This document shows positions 33,438-42,744 of a DNA stretch of 64,000 nt, piece after piece (positions within the stretch are counted from its first letter, which is position 1; the number at the start of each line of letters is the position of its first letter). The position numbers were made by a program, and so were the translations under genes. The notes beneath the pieces were generated by a model. It had not been told where the DNA came from. It saw only the letters and a program-made list of their open reading frames with translations, and searched no databases. This DNA comes from Acidithiobacillus sp. AMEEHan (lineage in GTDB: Bacteria; Pseudomonadota; Gammaproteobacteria; Acidithiobacillales; Acidithiobacillaceae), in assembly GCF_030996345.1 (NCBI RefSeq), contig NZ_CP118747.1, positions 288,501 through 352,500 of the forward strand, written 5' to 3'.

Positions 33438-34103
33438 ATGTTGCCAATGCCAAACCCCAGGGTAACCATCCAGCGGCGCTGGCACCCACGCCGCTGGTTT
33501 ATCCAAGGCCTACTGATCTCCCTACCCATTGGCCTGACCATCTATGTCGTCCTGATGGTCGGAAGCTGGATTGACAGCATCTTTGCGGCCCCGATCCATG
33601 CCATATTCGGTGCCGATATTCCGGGCCTGGGTATTATCCTGACGCTGCTCTGCATCTTTGCGGTGGGCTTTCTGGCATCACATGTCCTTACGGCTTGGAT
33701 TTTCGAGCGTCTCAACGCCCTGCTCGAAAGAATCCCCGTCTTGCACAGCATCTATAGCACCATTCAGGAAACCGTGGAGTTGCTCTTTGGCGGCAAAGAG
33801 AAAGGGTTTCGCAGCGCCGTCTTGCTACGCCAAGGCGGCGACCTAGGCTATGTCGTAGGACTGATTACCCGCGATCATCTCCCCGAGTTACCGACTATCG
33901 CCGACGAGGACTGTGTAGCCGTATTCATTCCCATGAGTTACGGTGTGGGCGGATTCACCTGCGTGGTGCCGCGCAGCAAGATTATTCCGCTACCCGATCT
34001 CAGCCCGCAGCAGGCTCTGCGCTTTGCCATGGCGGGTGGTCTCGGTAGTGGTCGGGCAGCGCGGGACAAACCGCTGCCAGCGGATCATGCAGAACCGCGA
34101 TAG
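33438..34103 (+). CDS. DUF502 family inner membrane protein
   Basis: 221 residues. Two membrane helices (GLLISLPIGLTIYVVLMVGSWI and IPGLGIILTLLCIFAVGFLASHVL), then the conserved LLERIPVLHSIYSTIQETVELL and a soluble domain with FIPMSYGVGGFTCVVPRSKI, as in DUF502. Function unknown. Stands 24 bp before galU and may share its transcript. Confidence 0.85.
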   Translation: MLPMPNPRVTIQRRWHPRRWFIQGLLISLPIGLTIYVVLMVGSWIDSIFAAPIHAIFGADIPGLGIILTLLCIFAVGFLASHVLTAWIFERLNALLERIPVLHSIYSTIQETVELLFGGKEKGFRSAVLLRQGGDLGYVVGLITRDHLPELPTIADEDCVAVFIPMSYGVGGFTCVVPRSKIIPLPDLSPQQALRFAMAGGLGSGRAARDKPLPADHAEPR

Positions 34104-34127
34104 TTTTTTAGCCCCAATGGAGTGAAC

Positions 34128-35015
34128 ATGGATCGTGTGCGCAAAGCAGTCTTCCCCGTAGCCGGCCTCGGTACCCGATTCTTGCCGGCAACCAAGGCCA
34201 GCCCAAAGGAGATGCTGCCTGTAGTCGACAAGCCCCTCATTCAATACGCCGTCGAGGAGGCGATCGCGGCCGGTTGTGATCAGATGATTTTCATCACGGG
34301 ACGCGGCAAGCGGGCGATCGCCGACCACTTTGACGTATCCTACGAACTCGAAGCTGAACTGGAAAAAAAGGGAAAGCACGCCCTCTTGGAACAGGTCCGG
34401 GCGATCGTTCCCAGCAATGTCAGTGTCATCCACTTGCGCCAGCCCTTGCCCCTCGGGTTGGGTCATGCCGTTTCCATGGCGCGCCCGGTGGTGGGCGACG
34501 AACCCTTCGCCGTCCTCCTGGCCGACGACCTGATGCTGGCCGACGAGCCGGTACTAGCGCAAATGGTGGACCAATATCATCGCTACCAGGCGGGGATTCT
34601 CGGCGTCGAGGAAATCCCCTATGAACACAGCGTTCGCTATGGTGTCGTCGAAGCGCGCGCCTGGGACGAGCAGATCTATCAGGTCAGCCGCATCGTGGAA
34701 AAACCCAAGCCCGAGGAGGCGCCATCCAATCTGGGGGTAGTGGGGCGCTACATCCTCCCTGCCCGAATCTTCCATTTTTTGGAGAGTGTCAGCACGGGCG
34801 CCGGTGGCGAGATCCAACTCACCGATGCCATCGCCAGGCTGCTAGGCGAGCGTCAGGTCTTGGCTTATCGCTTTCACGGACAGCGCTTCGACTGTGGCGA
34901 TAAATTGGGCTACCTGCAGGCTACCATCAATTTTGCGCTACGCCATCCCGAAGTCGGCTCTGCCTTCGCTCGCTACCTTCAGGAACAATGCCAGAGCATG
35001 AGCACCGCGGATTGA
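34128..35015 (+). CDS. galU: UTP-glucose-1-phosphate uridylyltransferase
   Basis: 295 residues. Makes UDP-glucose for envelope sugars. Nucleotide-binding start [24 protein letters not shown], then [12 protein letters not shown] and [20 protein letters not shown]. The ATG at 34128 is placed by GGAG; the GTG at 34122 lies inside it. Confidence 0.95.
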   Translation: MDRVRKAVFPVAGLGTRFLPATKASPKEMLPVVDKPLIQYAVEEAIAAGCDQMIFITGRGKRAIADHFDVSYELEAELEKKGKHALLEQVRAIVPSNVSVIHLRQPLPLGLGHAVSMARPVVGDEPFAVLLADDLMLADEPVLAQMVDQYHRYQAGILGVEEIPYEHSVRYGVVEARAWDEQIYQVSRIVEKPKPEEAPSNLGVVGRYILPARIFHFLESVSTGAGGEIQLTDAIARLLGERQVLAYRFHGQRFDCGDKLGYLQATINFALRHPEVGSAFARYLQEQCQSMSTAD

Positions 35016-35103
35016 CCGGCGCTCGCTCTAGAAAGCCTCCTACCTTTTCCGCTCTGGCGCCTCTTGGGTTATGCTATGGCGCGCTGAAGAGAAAGGGGGC
35101 GTC

Positions 35104-35433
35104 ATGATCATCATCGAAGGTGTCACTGACAAAGGCGGCAAGTTCCGCCCCTCGGCTTGGGCAGAGATGCTCATCGAGGGGGTTGGATTGGCGCACTTCG
35201 GCAGTGACCACAAGATCCACTACTTGCCGATGATCGAACCGGCCACCATCAACGGCAATGCGGCGATCATCATGGATGAGGCGCTGGAGCAATTGCGCCC
35301 CGAAGCCTATAAGGAAATTCTGCATTTCGCCAAGGAAAATCACCTGATGATCCATTATGAGCTTGGCACCCTCGCCGAGCGGCGCGCCGCCCAGAAAATC
35401 GCCAAGCAGTCCGACTCTCGGCGCTCTTCTTGA
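35104..35433 (+). CDS. DUF3579 family protein
   Basis: 109 residues. IIIEGVTDKGGKFRPSAWAE is the hallmark opening of DUF3579, followed by LMIHYELGT and a basic tail. Small soluble protein of unknown role, common in beta-proteobacteria. The ATG at 35104 sits after GGGGGCG. Its stop overlaps the next start as TGATG. Confidence 0.83.
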   Translation: MIIIEGVTDKGGKFRPSAWAEMLIEGVGLAHFGSDHKIHYLPMIEPATINGNAAIIMDEALEQLRPEAYKEILHFAKENHLMIHYELGTLAERRAAQKIAKQSDSRRSS

Positions 35434-35942
35434 TGACAGCGGGTCCGGCTTCGCGGCGATATTTCGCTATCGTTTTGTTTTCTCTCATCGGGTTGTACGG
35501 GCTTTTTGCGGCAGTCCTCAGCTGGCAAGTCATCCAGGCGCAAGACAGTGTCCGCAACAACCTCAGCATCGCCCTGAACTCCATGGATTTCCTGCATCAG
35601 CGTCAAATCGATTTGGAAAATGATCCAGCCGTCCGCGGGGAGCTACAGTCGGCATGGGCAGAGCACCGGGCGCTCTGGGTAGGGAGCGATGCACAGCGCT
35701 GGGGACAGGCCCTTCTCCAAGAGTGGAACAAGGCGGCAGTGACCCCGGCTTGCGGCGCAAAGAGTCCGGCATTCGTGTTGGGTAAGGCGCCAGAAAACCG
35801 GCAAGCGCGAGCTTGCCATGTCTATGTTGCCATTGTCGATGGCCGTGTTCAGGTGACGGGCTACGATACCCAGGGTGCAGCAATGGACAATTTCTACGAG
35901 TCGCTCTACCCGTTCCGCATCGATGACAATCCTACGCGCTGA
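35433..35942 (+). CDS. Hypothetical membrane-anchored protein
   Basis: 169 residues. One N-terminal membrane helix (YFAIVLFSLIGLYGLFAAVLSW) followed by a periplasmic domain with two cysteines (about residues 108 and 128) that could form a disulfide. No family recognised. Translationally coupled to the DUF3579 gene (TGATG) and convergent with the GT30-like gene, 3 bp apart. Confidence 0.6.
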   Translation: MTAGPASRRYFAIVLFSLIGLYGLFAAVLSWQVIQAQDSVRNNLSIALNSMDFLHQRQIDLENDPAVRGELQSAWAEHRALWVGSDAQRWGQALLQEWNKAAVTPACGAKSPAFVLGKAPENRQARACHVYVAIVDGRVQVTGYDTQGAAMDNFYESLYPFRIDDNPTR

Positions 35943-35945
35943 GTT

Positions 35946-36521
35946 CTACAGGCTGTGCCCCTGGGCACGCCACCAGGCTTGCGCGCGGGTGGCTGTCTCC
36001 TTGGCACTGCTCGGGTCTTTGAGCCAGTCCCGCGCCTGCTCGGCAATCTCTTCGCTACTCGCTGCATAGCGTGCGCCGCCTGCCTCCAGCAGGCCCCGTC
36101 GCTCGGCCGTATCCGGCATCTTCGGTCCAAACAGGATGGGGCAGCCCGCGCGGATCGGACTTTCCAGGTCCACGACTCCGCCACTCAACGTACCACCCGG
36201 CACACAAAAATCCGCACAGGCATAGAAAGCATCACGCAGGGCGATGGTTTCCACGAAATAGACGCGCGTCTTGATCGGCACATAGCTGGTGAACAGGCGA
36301 CTGTGGCGAATGGTTTGCAGGTGGTACTTGAGGGCATCGCGGTAGACGGGTTCGAAGCGCTCCTCGCGATCCGGGGCAAGAATCATGATTCCCATCTGCA
36401 CCCGCATCATCGCCAGAAAGCTACTGTATGCCTCCGGCTCTTCGTCACTGTGGGTGTTGGGGAAATAGACCACGCAACGATTTCGGTCGCGAAATTCCTT
36501 GAAGCGCTCGCAGACTTCCAT
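35946..36521 (-). CDS. Stand-alone C-terminal half of a Kdo-transferase-like (GT30) glycosyltransferase
   Basis: 191 residues. It lines up with the nucleotide-sugar-binding half of WaaA/KdtA: VVYFPNTHSDEE corresponds to the STHxGEE segment, APDREERFE to the PRHPERF segment, and YACADFCVPGGTLSGGVVDLESPIRAGCPILFGP to the GGSL...EPAA...PVLFGP segment. The acceptor-binding N-terminal half (about 200 residues) and the membrane anchor are absent. Either a degraded waaA copy that kept an open frame or a distinct half-size enzyme. Divergent from glgA. Confidence 0.65.
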   Translation of the reverse strand: MEVCERFKEFRDRNRCVVYFPNTHSDEEPEAYSSFLAMMRVQMGIMILAPDREERFEPVYRDALKYHLQTIRHSRLFTSYVPIKTRVYFVETIALRDAFYACADFCVPGGTLSGGVVDLESPIRAGCPILFGPKMPDTAERRGLLEAGGARYAASSEEIAEQARDWLKDPSSAKETATRAQAWWRAQGHSL

Positions 36522-36649
36522 TTCCTTCTTCTCCGCTTTCGAGTATCAGCCTTCGGCATACTACGGCAGGCCGGGAGAACTTTCAAAATTGGCGCGGATA
36601 TCGGGTAGTGTTATTTTCAGCACAGATTTTACCGGTTGAGGAGTGCAGT

Positions 36650-38089
36650 GTGCGTGTTCTTTTTCTCGCCTCGGAAATGGCCCCCTATGCAAAAACCGGG
36701 GGGCTCGGCGACGTTATCGGCGCCCTTCCCGGACAATTGCGGGCGGAAGGAATCGAGACCTGGGTGCTGCAGCCGTACTATGGCAAACCCGAATTACCAC
36801 TTCTCCGTTATCTGGGTAGCTTCACCCCTCCGTATACCGGACGCCAGGGAGAGCTCTGGTGCTCGCCTGCCGAGCCGCACACCCTCTTTTTGCGGGAACC
36901 CGCCTTCTACGAGCGTGGCGGCATCTACCAGGACCCTTTTGGACAGGACTGGCCCGACAATGCCCAACGCTATGCCTACCTCAATCGGATGGGAGTGGAA
37001 CTGGCCCAAGGGCGGATTCCCTTCTTGCCCGGGCGGATGGATCTCCTGCACGCCCATGACTGGCAGGCGGGTCTGGCGCCCTATCTCCTCGACCTGGAAA
37101 GTCGCATCGGCGCGCCACGGCCTGTCACCCTGCTCAGCATTCACAACCTGGCCTACCAAGGTCGCTTTTCGCCGGAACTACTTGCTCCCCTGCACCTGCC
37201 CGTCGCGGATTTTCATCCTGGCGGTACCGAGTTGTACGGCAGTTTTTCCTTTCTGAAAGCCGGGCTGGTCTATGCCGACGCCCTCAGCACCGTCAGTCCG
37301 CGCTATGCCCAGGAAATTCAGACCGAGACCTTCGGTATGGGACTGGATGGTCTTTTGCGGGCCCGCCAGGCCAGCCTGACCGGTATCCTCAACGGCATCG
37401 ATGAAGCGCGCTGGAACCCACAGGGCGATCCCTACCTGATCGCTCACTACGACGGGAATGATCTCTCCGGCAAGGCGCGCTGCAAAAGTGCGCTGCAGAG
37501 TCAACTCGGACTCTATCCCGACCCGAGCGTATTCGTATTGGGGTTGATCAGCCGACTCGTCGAACAAAAGGGGATCGACCTCGTTCTGCAACTGGCTCCA
37601 GAATTGCTGCGCGAACGCATCCAGCTAATCGTGCTGGGCAGTGGTGAGAAAGACTATCAGAACCGGGCTCGAGAACTCGCGCATCTGCATCCCGGGCAGA
37701 TGGCAGTGCACATTGGTTTTGACGAGAGTCTCGCTCATCGTATCGAGGCTGGCATTGACGCCTTTCTCATGCCTTCGCGCTTCGAACCCTGCGGTCTCAA
37801 CCAGATGTTCAGTCTGCGCTACGGCAGCCCGCCCATTGTCCATGCAACAGGGGGACTTGCCGATACCGTCGTCGATGTCGATCAGGATGTACGCGCCGGT
37901 AACGGCTTTGCCTTTGCGCCCGCCGGGGTTGATGGCCTGCGCGATGCCGTCCAACGAGCCTTCCGCCACTTTCAACACCGCGAACACTGGCAGGACCTGC
38001 AACGCCGTGGCATGCAGGGCGATTACGGCTGGCAACGGGCGGCGCGAGAATACATAGCGCTTTACAGAAAACTGCTGCCCAGCGCATGA
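36650..38089 (+). CDS. glgA: Glycogen (starch) synthase
   Basis: 479 residues from GTG 36650, behind GAGGAG; an upstream ATG at 36608 has no ribosome site. GT5 family: ADP-glucose-binding KTGGLGDV near residue 15, LLSIHNLAYQGRFS, GLISRLVEQKGIDL and the C-terminal SRFEPCGLNQMFSLRYG. Extends alpha-1,4-glucan. No other glg gene is adjacent; the MBL-fold gene follows after 34 bp. Confidence 0.94.
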   Translation: MRVLFLASEMAPYAKTGGLGDVIGALPGQLRAEGIETWVLQPYYGKPELPLLRYLGSFTPPYTGRQGELWCSPAEPHTLFLREPAFYERGGIYQDPFGQDWPDNAQRYAYLNRMGVELAQGRIPFLPGRMDLLHAHDWQAGLAPYLLDLESRIGAPRPVTLLSIHNLAYQGRFSPELLAPLHLPVADFHPGGTELYGSFSFLKAGLVYADALSTVSPRYAQEIQTETFGMGLDGLLRARQASLTGILNGIDEARWNPQGDPYLIAHYDGNDLSGKARCKSALQSQLGLYPDPSVFVLGLISRLVEQKGIDLVLQLAPELLRERIQLIVLGSGEKDYQNRARELAHLHPGQMAVHIGFDESLAHRIEAGIDAFLMPSRFEPCGLNQMFSLRYGSPPIVHATGGLADTVVDVDQDVRAGNGFAFAPAGVDGLRDAVQRAFRHFQHREHWQDLQRRGMQGDYGWQRAAREYIALYRKLLPSA

Positions 38090-38123
38090 TCAGAACCCAC
38101 GATAACAAAGAGGAGAATTGATC

Positions 38124-39515
38124 ATGGAAATTTCTTTTCATGGCGCGGCGGGCGGTGTCACCGGCTCTTGTCACCACCTGCAGATTGGCGAGCGCCAGAT
38201 CCTGGTGGATTGTGGGATTTTTCAGGGGGAAGGGGACATTGCCAAGGAAAATGCCGCCGATTTCGGTTTTACGCCCAAGGACATCGATTATCTGTTGCTG
38301 ACCCACGCGCACCTGGACCACTGCGGACGCATTCCTCTGCTCGTCAAGCGCGGCTTTCGCGGTGAAATCATCTGCACTGCAGCCACCCGGGACTTGGCGC
38401 GCCTGGTGATGCTCGACTCCGCCGGACTCGCTGCCGAAGAGGCGAAACGAGCCAACCGGCACGCTTCGCGGCATGGTGACGAGCTGCAAGAGCCCCTCTA
38501 TGAGGTGCAGGATGTGCTGGACGCCATGGACCAATTCGGTCGCCTAGCCAAATACGACGAGCCCATCGAGTTGTGTCCAGAGATTACCGTACGCTTCGGT
38601 GATGCCGGCCACATCCTCGGCTCCGCGTGGGTGTATCTCGACGCCGAGGAAGGCGGCAAACGGCAACGTTTTGTCTTTTCCGGTGACCTGGGCAATGCGG
38701 GAAAACCCATCATCCGCAGCCCCAGCCCGGCGCCCGAGGTCGATGTCGTGGTGATGGAATGCACTTACGGCGATCGCTTGCACAAGGCCATGCAGCCCTC
38801 CATCGGCGAGTTGCGGGATGCCATCCTCGATACCCTACAGCGTGGTGGGAATGCCATCATTCCCACCTTCGCCCTCGAGCGTGCCCAGGATCTGCTCTAT
38901 TTTCTGCGCGAGATGATCGAGGCTGGCAAACTGCCGAAACAACTGCCGGTATTTCTCGACTCCCCTATGGCCATCTCCGCTACCGAGATCTTTCGCCGCC
39001 ATCCGGAATGTTTCAATGCCACGACCGGGAAGATTTTTCAGGGCGGTGTCGATCCCTTCGCGCTGCCCAATCTGCACTTCACCCGGGAGACGGCGGAATC
39101 GATGCAGATCAACCAAATCAGAGGGGGAGCAGTGATCATGGCCGGCTCCGGTATGGCCAGTGGTGGCCGCGTTACCCATCATCTCAAACACAACCTCTGG
39201 CGCGCCGACAGCAGCGTCATCTTCGTCGGCTATGCAGCACAAGGAACTCTGGCCCGGCGGATCATCGATGGTGCCAAGACCGTGCGGATCTTTGGCGAAG
39301 AAATCCAGGTGCGCGCCAAGGTGCATACGATCGGCGGCTTCTCTGCCCATGCCGATCACGACGAACTCCTACGCTGGTACGGGTCCGAACAACGCCCTGC
39401 AAATACCTTTCTGGTCCACGGCGAAGACAACGGTCGTGAGGGTATCGCCAAGGTGCTGCGCGAGCGCAATCTGCGCTACCACTGCCCGGTCATTGGAGAT
39501 CATTATTCCCTCTAA
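38124..39515 (+). CDS. MBL-fold RNA-processing-type hydrolase (beta-CASP / CPSF-like)
   Basis: 463 residues. Metallo-beta-lactamase motifs FHGAAGGVTGSCHHL, LLLTHAHLDHCGRIP (HxHxDH) and FGDAGHILGSAW, followed by the beta-CASP insertion (IIPTFALERAQDLLY, SPMAISATEIF) and the terminal motifs SGMASGGRVTHHLKHNL and FSAHADHDELLRW. This set marks the exonuclease/RNA-cleavage group related to CPSF73 and RNase J. ATG 38124 follows GAGGAG. Confidence 0.9.
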   Translation: MEISFHGAAGGVTGSCHHLQIGERQILVDCGIFQGEGDIAKENAADFGFTPKDIDYLLLTHAHLDHCGRIPLLVKRGFRGEIICTAATRDLARLVMLDSAGLAAEEAKRANRHASRHGDELQEPLYEVQDVLDAMDQFGRLAKYDEPIELCPEITVRFGDAGHILGSAWVYLDAEEGGKRQRFVFSGDLGNAGKPIIRSPSPAPEVDVVVMECTYGDRLHKAMQPSIGELRDAILDTLQRGGNAIIPTFALERAQDLLYFLREMIEAGKLPKQLPVFLDSPMAISATEIFRRHPECFNATTGKIFQGGVDPFALPNLHFTRETAESMQINQIRGGAVIMAGSGMASGGRVTHHLKHNLWRADSSVIFVGYAAQGTLARRIIDGAKTVRIFGEEIQVRAKVHTIGGFSAHADHDELLRWYGSEQRPANTFLVHGEDNGREGIAKVLRERNLRYHCPVIGDHYSL

Positions 39516-39551
39516 AAAATCCCTGACTACCCGCAAAAGCGGTAACCGGTC

Positions 39552-39557
39552 TATAAT
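39552..39557 (+). promoter_or_regulatory. Candidate -10 element (TATAAT)
   Basis: Consensus TATAAT 32 bp before the ATG of the hypothetical gene at 39589. No good -35 at 16-18 bp, so it is only suggestive. Confidence 0.3.
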
Positions 39558-39588
39558 CGCGCAGTTTTTCCGCACATAGGAGCAGTCC

Positions 39589-40011
39589 ATGGCAGGTCAT
39601 TTTCCGTTCTCTGGCAAAGCCAACCGCGTTTCTGTCTATGCCTTTTTTGAAGCACACGACTGGAGTCTGGAAGCGCAGGAGAAATATTTTGAGCATTGGT
39701 ACGAATGGACCAAGAACTACGTCCTCAACGACGCCGACCTGAAAGCCAGCAAAGGCGTTCTGTTCACCGGGGAACATTTCCACTTCGGGACGCACGCGGA
39801 CCATGACTTTCATTTGCATGGCTACGCCATTGCGACCCGTTTGCTCGACCTTGGCGAGTTCATCAAGGGCGCCATCCTCCCCAAGATGGATCACGACGCC
39901 CTGCACGCGCTGGAACAGGAGCACCACGAGTGGGTCAAGGCAGCGGACGCCGTCAGTGCCGAACATCCCCGTCCAGAAGCACCGGAAATCGGTCGTTATC
40001 GTCACGTCTGA
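39589..40011 (+). CDS. Hypothetical His/aromatic-rich cytosolic protein
   Basis: 140 residues, no signal peptide or membrane helix. Fourteen or more His, many in a cluster with acidic residues (GEHFHFGTHADHDFHLHG, then DHDALHALEQEHHEW), suggesting metal binding. No family recognised. GGAGCAG precedes the ATG and a consensus -10 lies upstream. nth follows after 31 bp. Confidence 0.6.
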   Translation: MAGHFPFSGKANRVSVYAFFEAHDWSLEAQEKYFEHWYEWTKNYVLNDADLKASKGVLFTGEHFHFGTHADHDFHLHGYAIATRLLDLGEFIKGAILPKMDHDALHALEQEHHEWVKAADAVSAEHPRPEAPEIGRYRHV

Positions 40012-40042
40012 CGGTCTGCATCCCGCAGCAGCGGGATTCGCG

Positions 40043-40678
40043 ATGGACGCACATACCATAGCAAACTGTTTTGCCGCCCTGCGGGCGGCAATTCCCCAGC
40101 CGCGCACGGAACTACACTACGCCTCCCCGTTTCAACTCTTGGTTGCCGTGGTTTTGTCGGCGCAGAGTACCGACAAAGCGGTGAACCAGTGCACAGCCAA
40201 ACTCTTCGCCGTTGCGCCCGATGCGCAGGGGCTATGGGATCTGGGCGAAGAAAGAATTCGAGAACACATACGGCATCTCGGACTCTTCAACACTAAGGCG
40301 CGAAATGTTCATGCCCTGGCAGGAATCATCCTGCGCGACTATCAAGGAGAAGTTCCGCGAGATCGTCAGGCATTGGAATCGTTGCCTGGCGTCGGACGCA
40401 AAACCGCCAATGTCGTCCTCAACACGGTCTTTGCTGAACCCACGATTGCCGTCGATACGCATATTTTTCGCGTGGCCAATCGCACCGGCATTGCCCCGGG
40501 AGAAACCCCGCGCGCCGTTGAAGACCAGTTGATGCGTGTAGTACCCCAAGAATTTGTGCTCGATGCGCATCACCTGCTGATCCTACACGGCCGCTACACC
40601 TGTACTGCACGCAAACCCCGCTGCGGCGCCTGTGTCTTGCACGACTGCTGCGCTTGGCCCAACAAAAATCTTGACTGA
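40043..40678 (+). CDS. nth: Endonuclease III
   Basis: 211 residues. Base-excision repair of oxidised pyrimidines. Lys in LSAQSTDKAVN, helix-hairpin-helix LPGVGRKTANVVLN, catalytic Asp in VDTHIFRVANR and the Fe-S ligands CTARKPRCGACVLHDCC (CX6CX2CX4-5C). The ATG at 40043 was chosen for the family start; the open frame goes on upstream inside the previous gene. Confidence 0.95.
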   Translation: MDAHTIANCFAALRAAIPQPRTELHYASPFQLLVAVVLSAQSTDKAVNQCTAKLFAVAPDAQGLWDLGEERIREHIRHLGLFNTKARNVHALAGIILRDYQGEVPRDRQALESLPGVGRKTANVVLNTVFAEPTIAVDTHIFRVANRTGIAPGETPRAVEDQLMRVVPQEFVLDAHHLLILHGRYTCTARKPRCGACVLHDCCAWPNKNLD

Positions 40679-41723
40679 GAAAACCGTCTCTTCTGGGTTT
40701 GCGACGGGTAACAGGGGACCAGAGGTCCTGCTCGACGATGCCGTCGCGATGGCATTCGAGAAGCTTGCGGGGCCGGTGAGCGGGGCCCTCATTGTCTTCA
40801 GTCCGGGCCATCTGCCCCAACCGCGTGTAGCCCTGCAGCGTCTCGCAAGACGTCTAGCCTGTCTACAAATTCGGGCCGGATCCTTCCCCGGAGTCATCAG
40901 CGATCATGGCAGCGCACTGGGACGGGCGGCCTGTGCCGTATTACTGTTCTCTTCTCCTCTTGGACTCGGTGAGCACGGCAGCAACACGCTGCTCTGGGCT
41001 GGCTCACAGGACTTGAACGCGGGGGAGTTGCCCGCAGAAGAAGATGCGACGATGGGGGTGATTACCAGTAAACATTCCTGGTTCTGGCAACATCCCCAGC
41101 GCCGACCACTGCTGCGTACGGCTTTGCTGGGCCCGTTGCAGCACCAGCAGGAGATCTCCTCGGGCATCAGCCCACTGACGGAGCTGTTTCCGTATTTCCG
41201 CCAAGAGGGCGCATTGCTCCTGCAACTGGAGCGTTTTTCAGCATTGCCACTCCTCGCGCGCAACATCCCCTTTGCCTTGCGGGAAGCACGCAGGCTGCCC
41301 CTCGAGCAACTGCTCGTGGCGGAGCGCGATGCGCAAGCCCGTATCCGCTACCTGCACATTGTTGCAACCGATAGCAATCGCAGCGGCCTGTGGCTGGAGC
41401 GACCCCTGCGGGCGAATAGTCAGGTCTTTCTCGCCTGGCGCAATCCGGACGCGGCCTTGCGGGATACCCGGGTAATTTTGGAAGCAACCAGGCAGCGAGG
41501 CATGCCGCACTTCGCCTGGCTCAGCTACTCCTCTTCCCGCGCGATGGGTTTTTCCCCACCAGCGGGAGATGAGCTGACCTTGTGGCATGAGTATTTCCCC
41601 AACTGTCCCCTGTTAGGCGCCTTTGCCCACGCTGAGCTCGTCACCAACGCGGGCGGACTGGAGCTGCACCGCTTCGGCATGGTCATGGATCTCTTTTATC
41701 GGCAGGAGACCCGTGATGCTTGA
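40671..41723 (+). CDS. FIST-domain protein
   Basis: About 350 residues with a TTG start at 40671 overlapping the nth stop; the first ATG (40749) would cut into the domain. N-terminal FIST pattern: SSGFATGNRGPEVLLDDAV, GALIVFSPGHL. C-terminal FIST_C pattern: HFAWLSYSSSRAMGF and PLLGAFAHAELVTNAGGLELHRFGMVMDLF. FIST domains are putative small-ligand (amino acid) sensors usually joined to kinases or cyclases. Here it stands alone, so it would need a partner. No membrane segment. Confidence 0.72.
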   Translation: MTEKTVSSGFATGNRGPEVLLDDAVAMAFEKLAGPVSGALIVFSPGHLPQPRVALQRLARRLACLQIRAGSFPGVISDHGSALGRAACAVLLFSSPLGLGEHGSNTLLWAGSQDLNAGELPAEEDATMGVITSKHSWFWQHPQRRPLLRTALLGPLQHQQEISSGISPLTELFPYFRQEGALLLQLERFSALPLLARNIPFALREARRLPLEQLLVAERDAQARIRYLHIVATDSNRSGLWLERPLRANSQVFLAWRNPDAALRDTRVILEATRQRGMPHFAWLSYSSSRAMGFSPPAGDELTLWHEYFPNCPLLGAFAHAELVTNAGGLELHRFGMVMDLFYRQETRDA

Positions 41724-41777
41724 CCGGCCCGTACATTCTGGCAGACTCTGCCGGTTCCAGTTGATCAGGGTCTTCCG

Positions 41778-42692
41778 GTGCGCTTGACAGCTGTTCTCCT
41801 ATTCTCCTTCACCTGTTGTAGCTGCTCCGCCTCTGCAACCACCTATCCCTTACCTCAGGGAAACCACAGGATGGTGGGAGAGATCCGCTATCTCAGCGCG
41901 CGCCACGAAGATACTTTGGCCGATATCGCTCGGCAACAGGACATTGGCTACGATGCTCTTCGTGCTGCCAACCCCGAGGTGGATCCCTGGCTACCTAAGG
42001 CGGGAACACAGATCCTGATCCCTAGTGAATATATCTTGCCCGCAACGTCGCACCGGGGGATTGTCATCAACCTGCCGGCGATGCGTCTGTTTTACTATCC
42101 GCCGCACGGCAACACCGTGGAAACCTTCCCCATTGGCATTGGCCGGGAGGGCTGGGACACTCCCACTGGCACCACTACGGTGATCGCCAAAATCCGCGAT
42201 CCAAGCTGGACGCCTCCGGCCAGCATTCGCGCCGAACACGCGCAAAATGGCGATCCATTACCCGCCATTGTCGGCCCTGGTCCCGACAATCCGCTGGGGC
42301 AATTTGCGCTGCGTCTTGGCTGGAGCGGATATCTGCTGCACGGTACCAACAAACCCTACGGAGTGGGTATGCGGGTTAGTCACGGTTGCATTCGCCTCTT
42401 GCCGAACGACATTGCGGCATTATTTGCGCAGGTTGCGCCGGGCACCGTCGTGCAGGTCGTTGATCAACCCTGGCTCTGGGGCGAGCGCGACGGCTCCTAT
42501 TATTTGCAGGTATTCCCGGCGATACAGGAAAAGCAGGGTGCAGCCAACGAGCAGGCCTTCCGTCGCTGGCTGCAGGAACAAATCCCGGCGGGACTACAGA
42601 TATCGTGGGAAAAGGCGCTGCAGGTGTTTCGCGAGGCCAATGGAGTGCCGACACTCATGGCGATCCGTGATCCAACAGCCAGTGCAGGCTGA
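41778..42692 (+). CDS. L,D-transpeptidase with LysM-like domain (ErfK/YbiS/YkuD family)
   Basis: 304 residues, GTG start. Signal peptide (LTAVLLFSFTCCSCSASA), a LysM-like segment (IRYLSARHEDTLADIARQQDIGYDALRAANP), then the YkuD catalytic domain with HGTNKPYGVGMRVSHGCIRL and Cys204. It crosslinks peptidoglycan or attaches lipoprotein to it. The convergent neighbour is an Lpp-like lipoprotein ending in Lys, the sort of substrate such enzymes anchor, which makes a functional pair likely. Confidence 0.9.
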   Translation: MRLTAVLLFSFTCCSCSASATTYPLPQGNHRMVGEIRYLSARHEDTLADIARQQDIGYDALRAANPEVDPWLPKAGTQILIPSEYILPATSHRGIVINLPAMRLFYYPPHGNTVETFPIGIGREGWDTPTGTTTVIAKIRDPSWTPPASIRAEHAQNGDPLPAIVGPGPDNPLGQFALRLGWSGYLLHGTNKPYGVGMRVSHGCIRLLPNDIAALFAQVAPGTVVQVVDQPWLWGERDGSYYLQVFPAIQEKQGAANEQAFRRWLQEQIPAGLQISWEKALQVFREANGVPTLMAIRDPTASAG

Positions 42693-42698
42693 AAGAAA

Positions 42699-42720
42699 AA
42701 GCCCCGCCGAAGCGGGGCTT
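42699..42720. terminator. Bidirectional terminator
   Basis: AAGCCCCGC-CGAA-GCGGGGCTT, a 9-bp stem with A-run on the left. It separates the convergent L,D-transpeptidase and Lpp-like genes. Confidence 0.85.
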
Positions 42721-42744
42721 TCCAGTTTACCGAAACGGTAAAAC

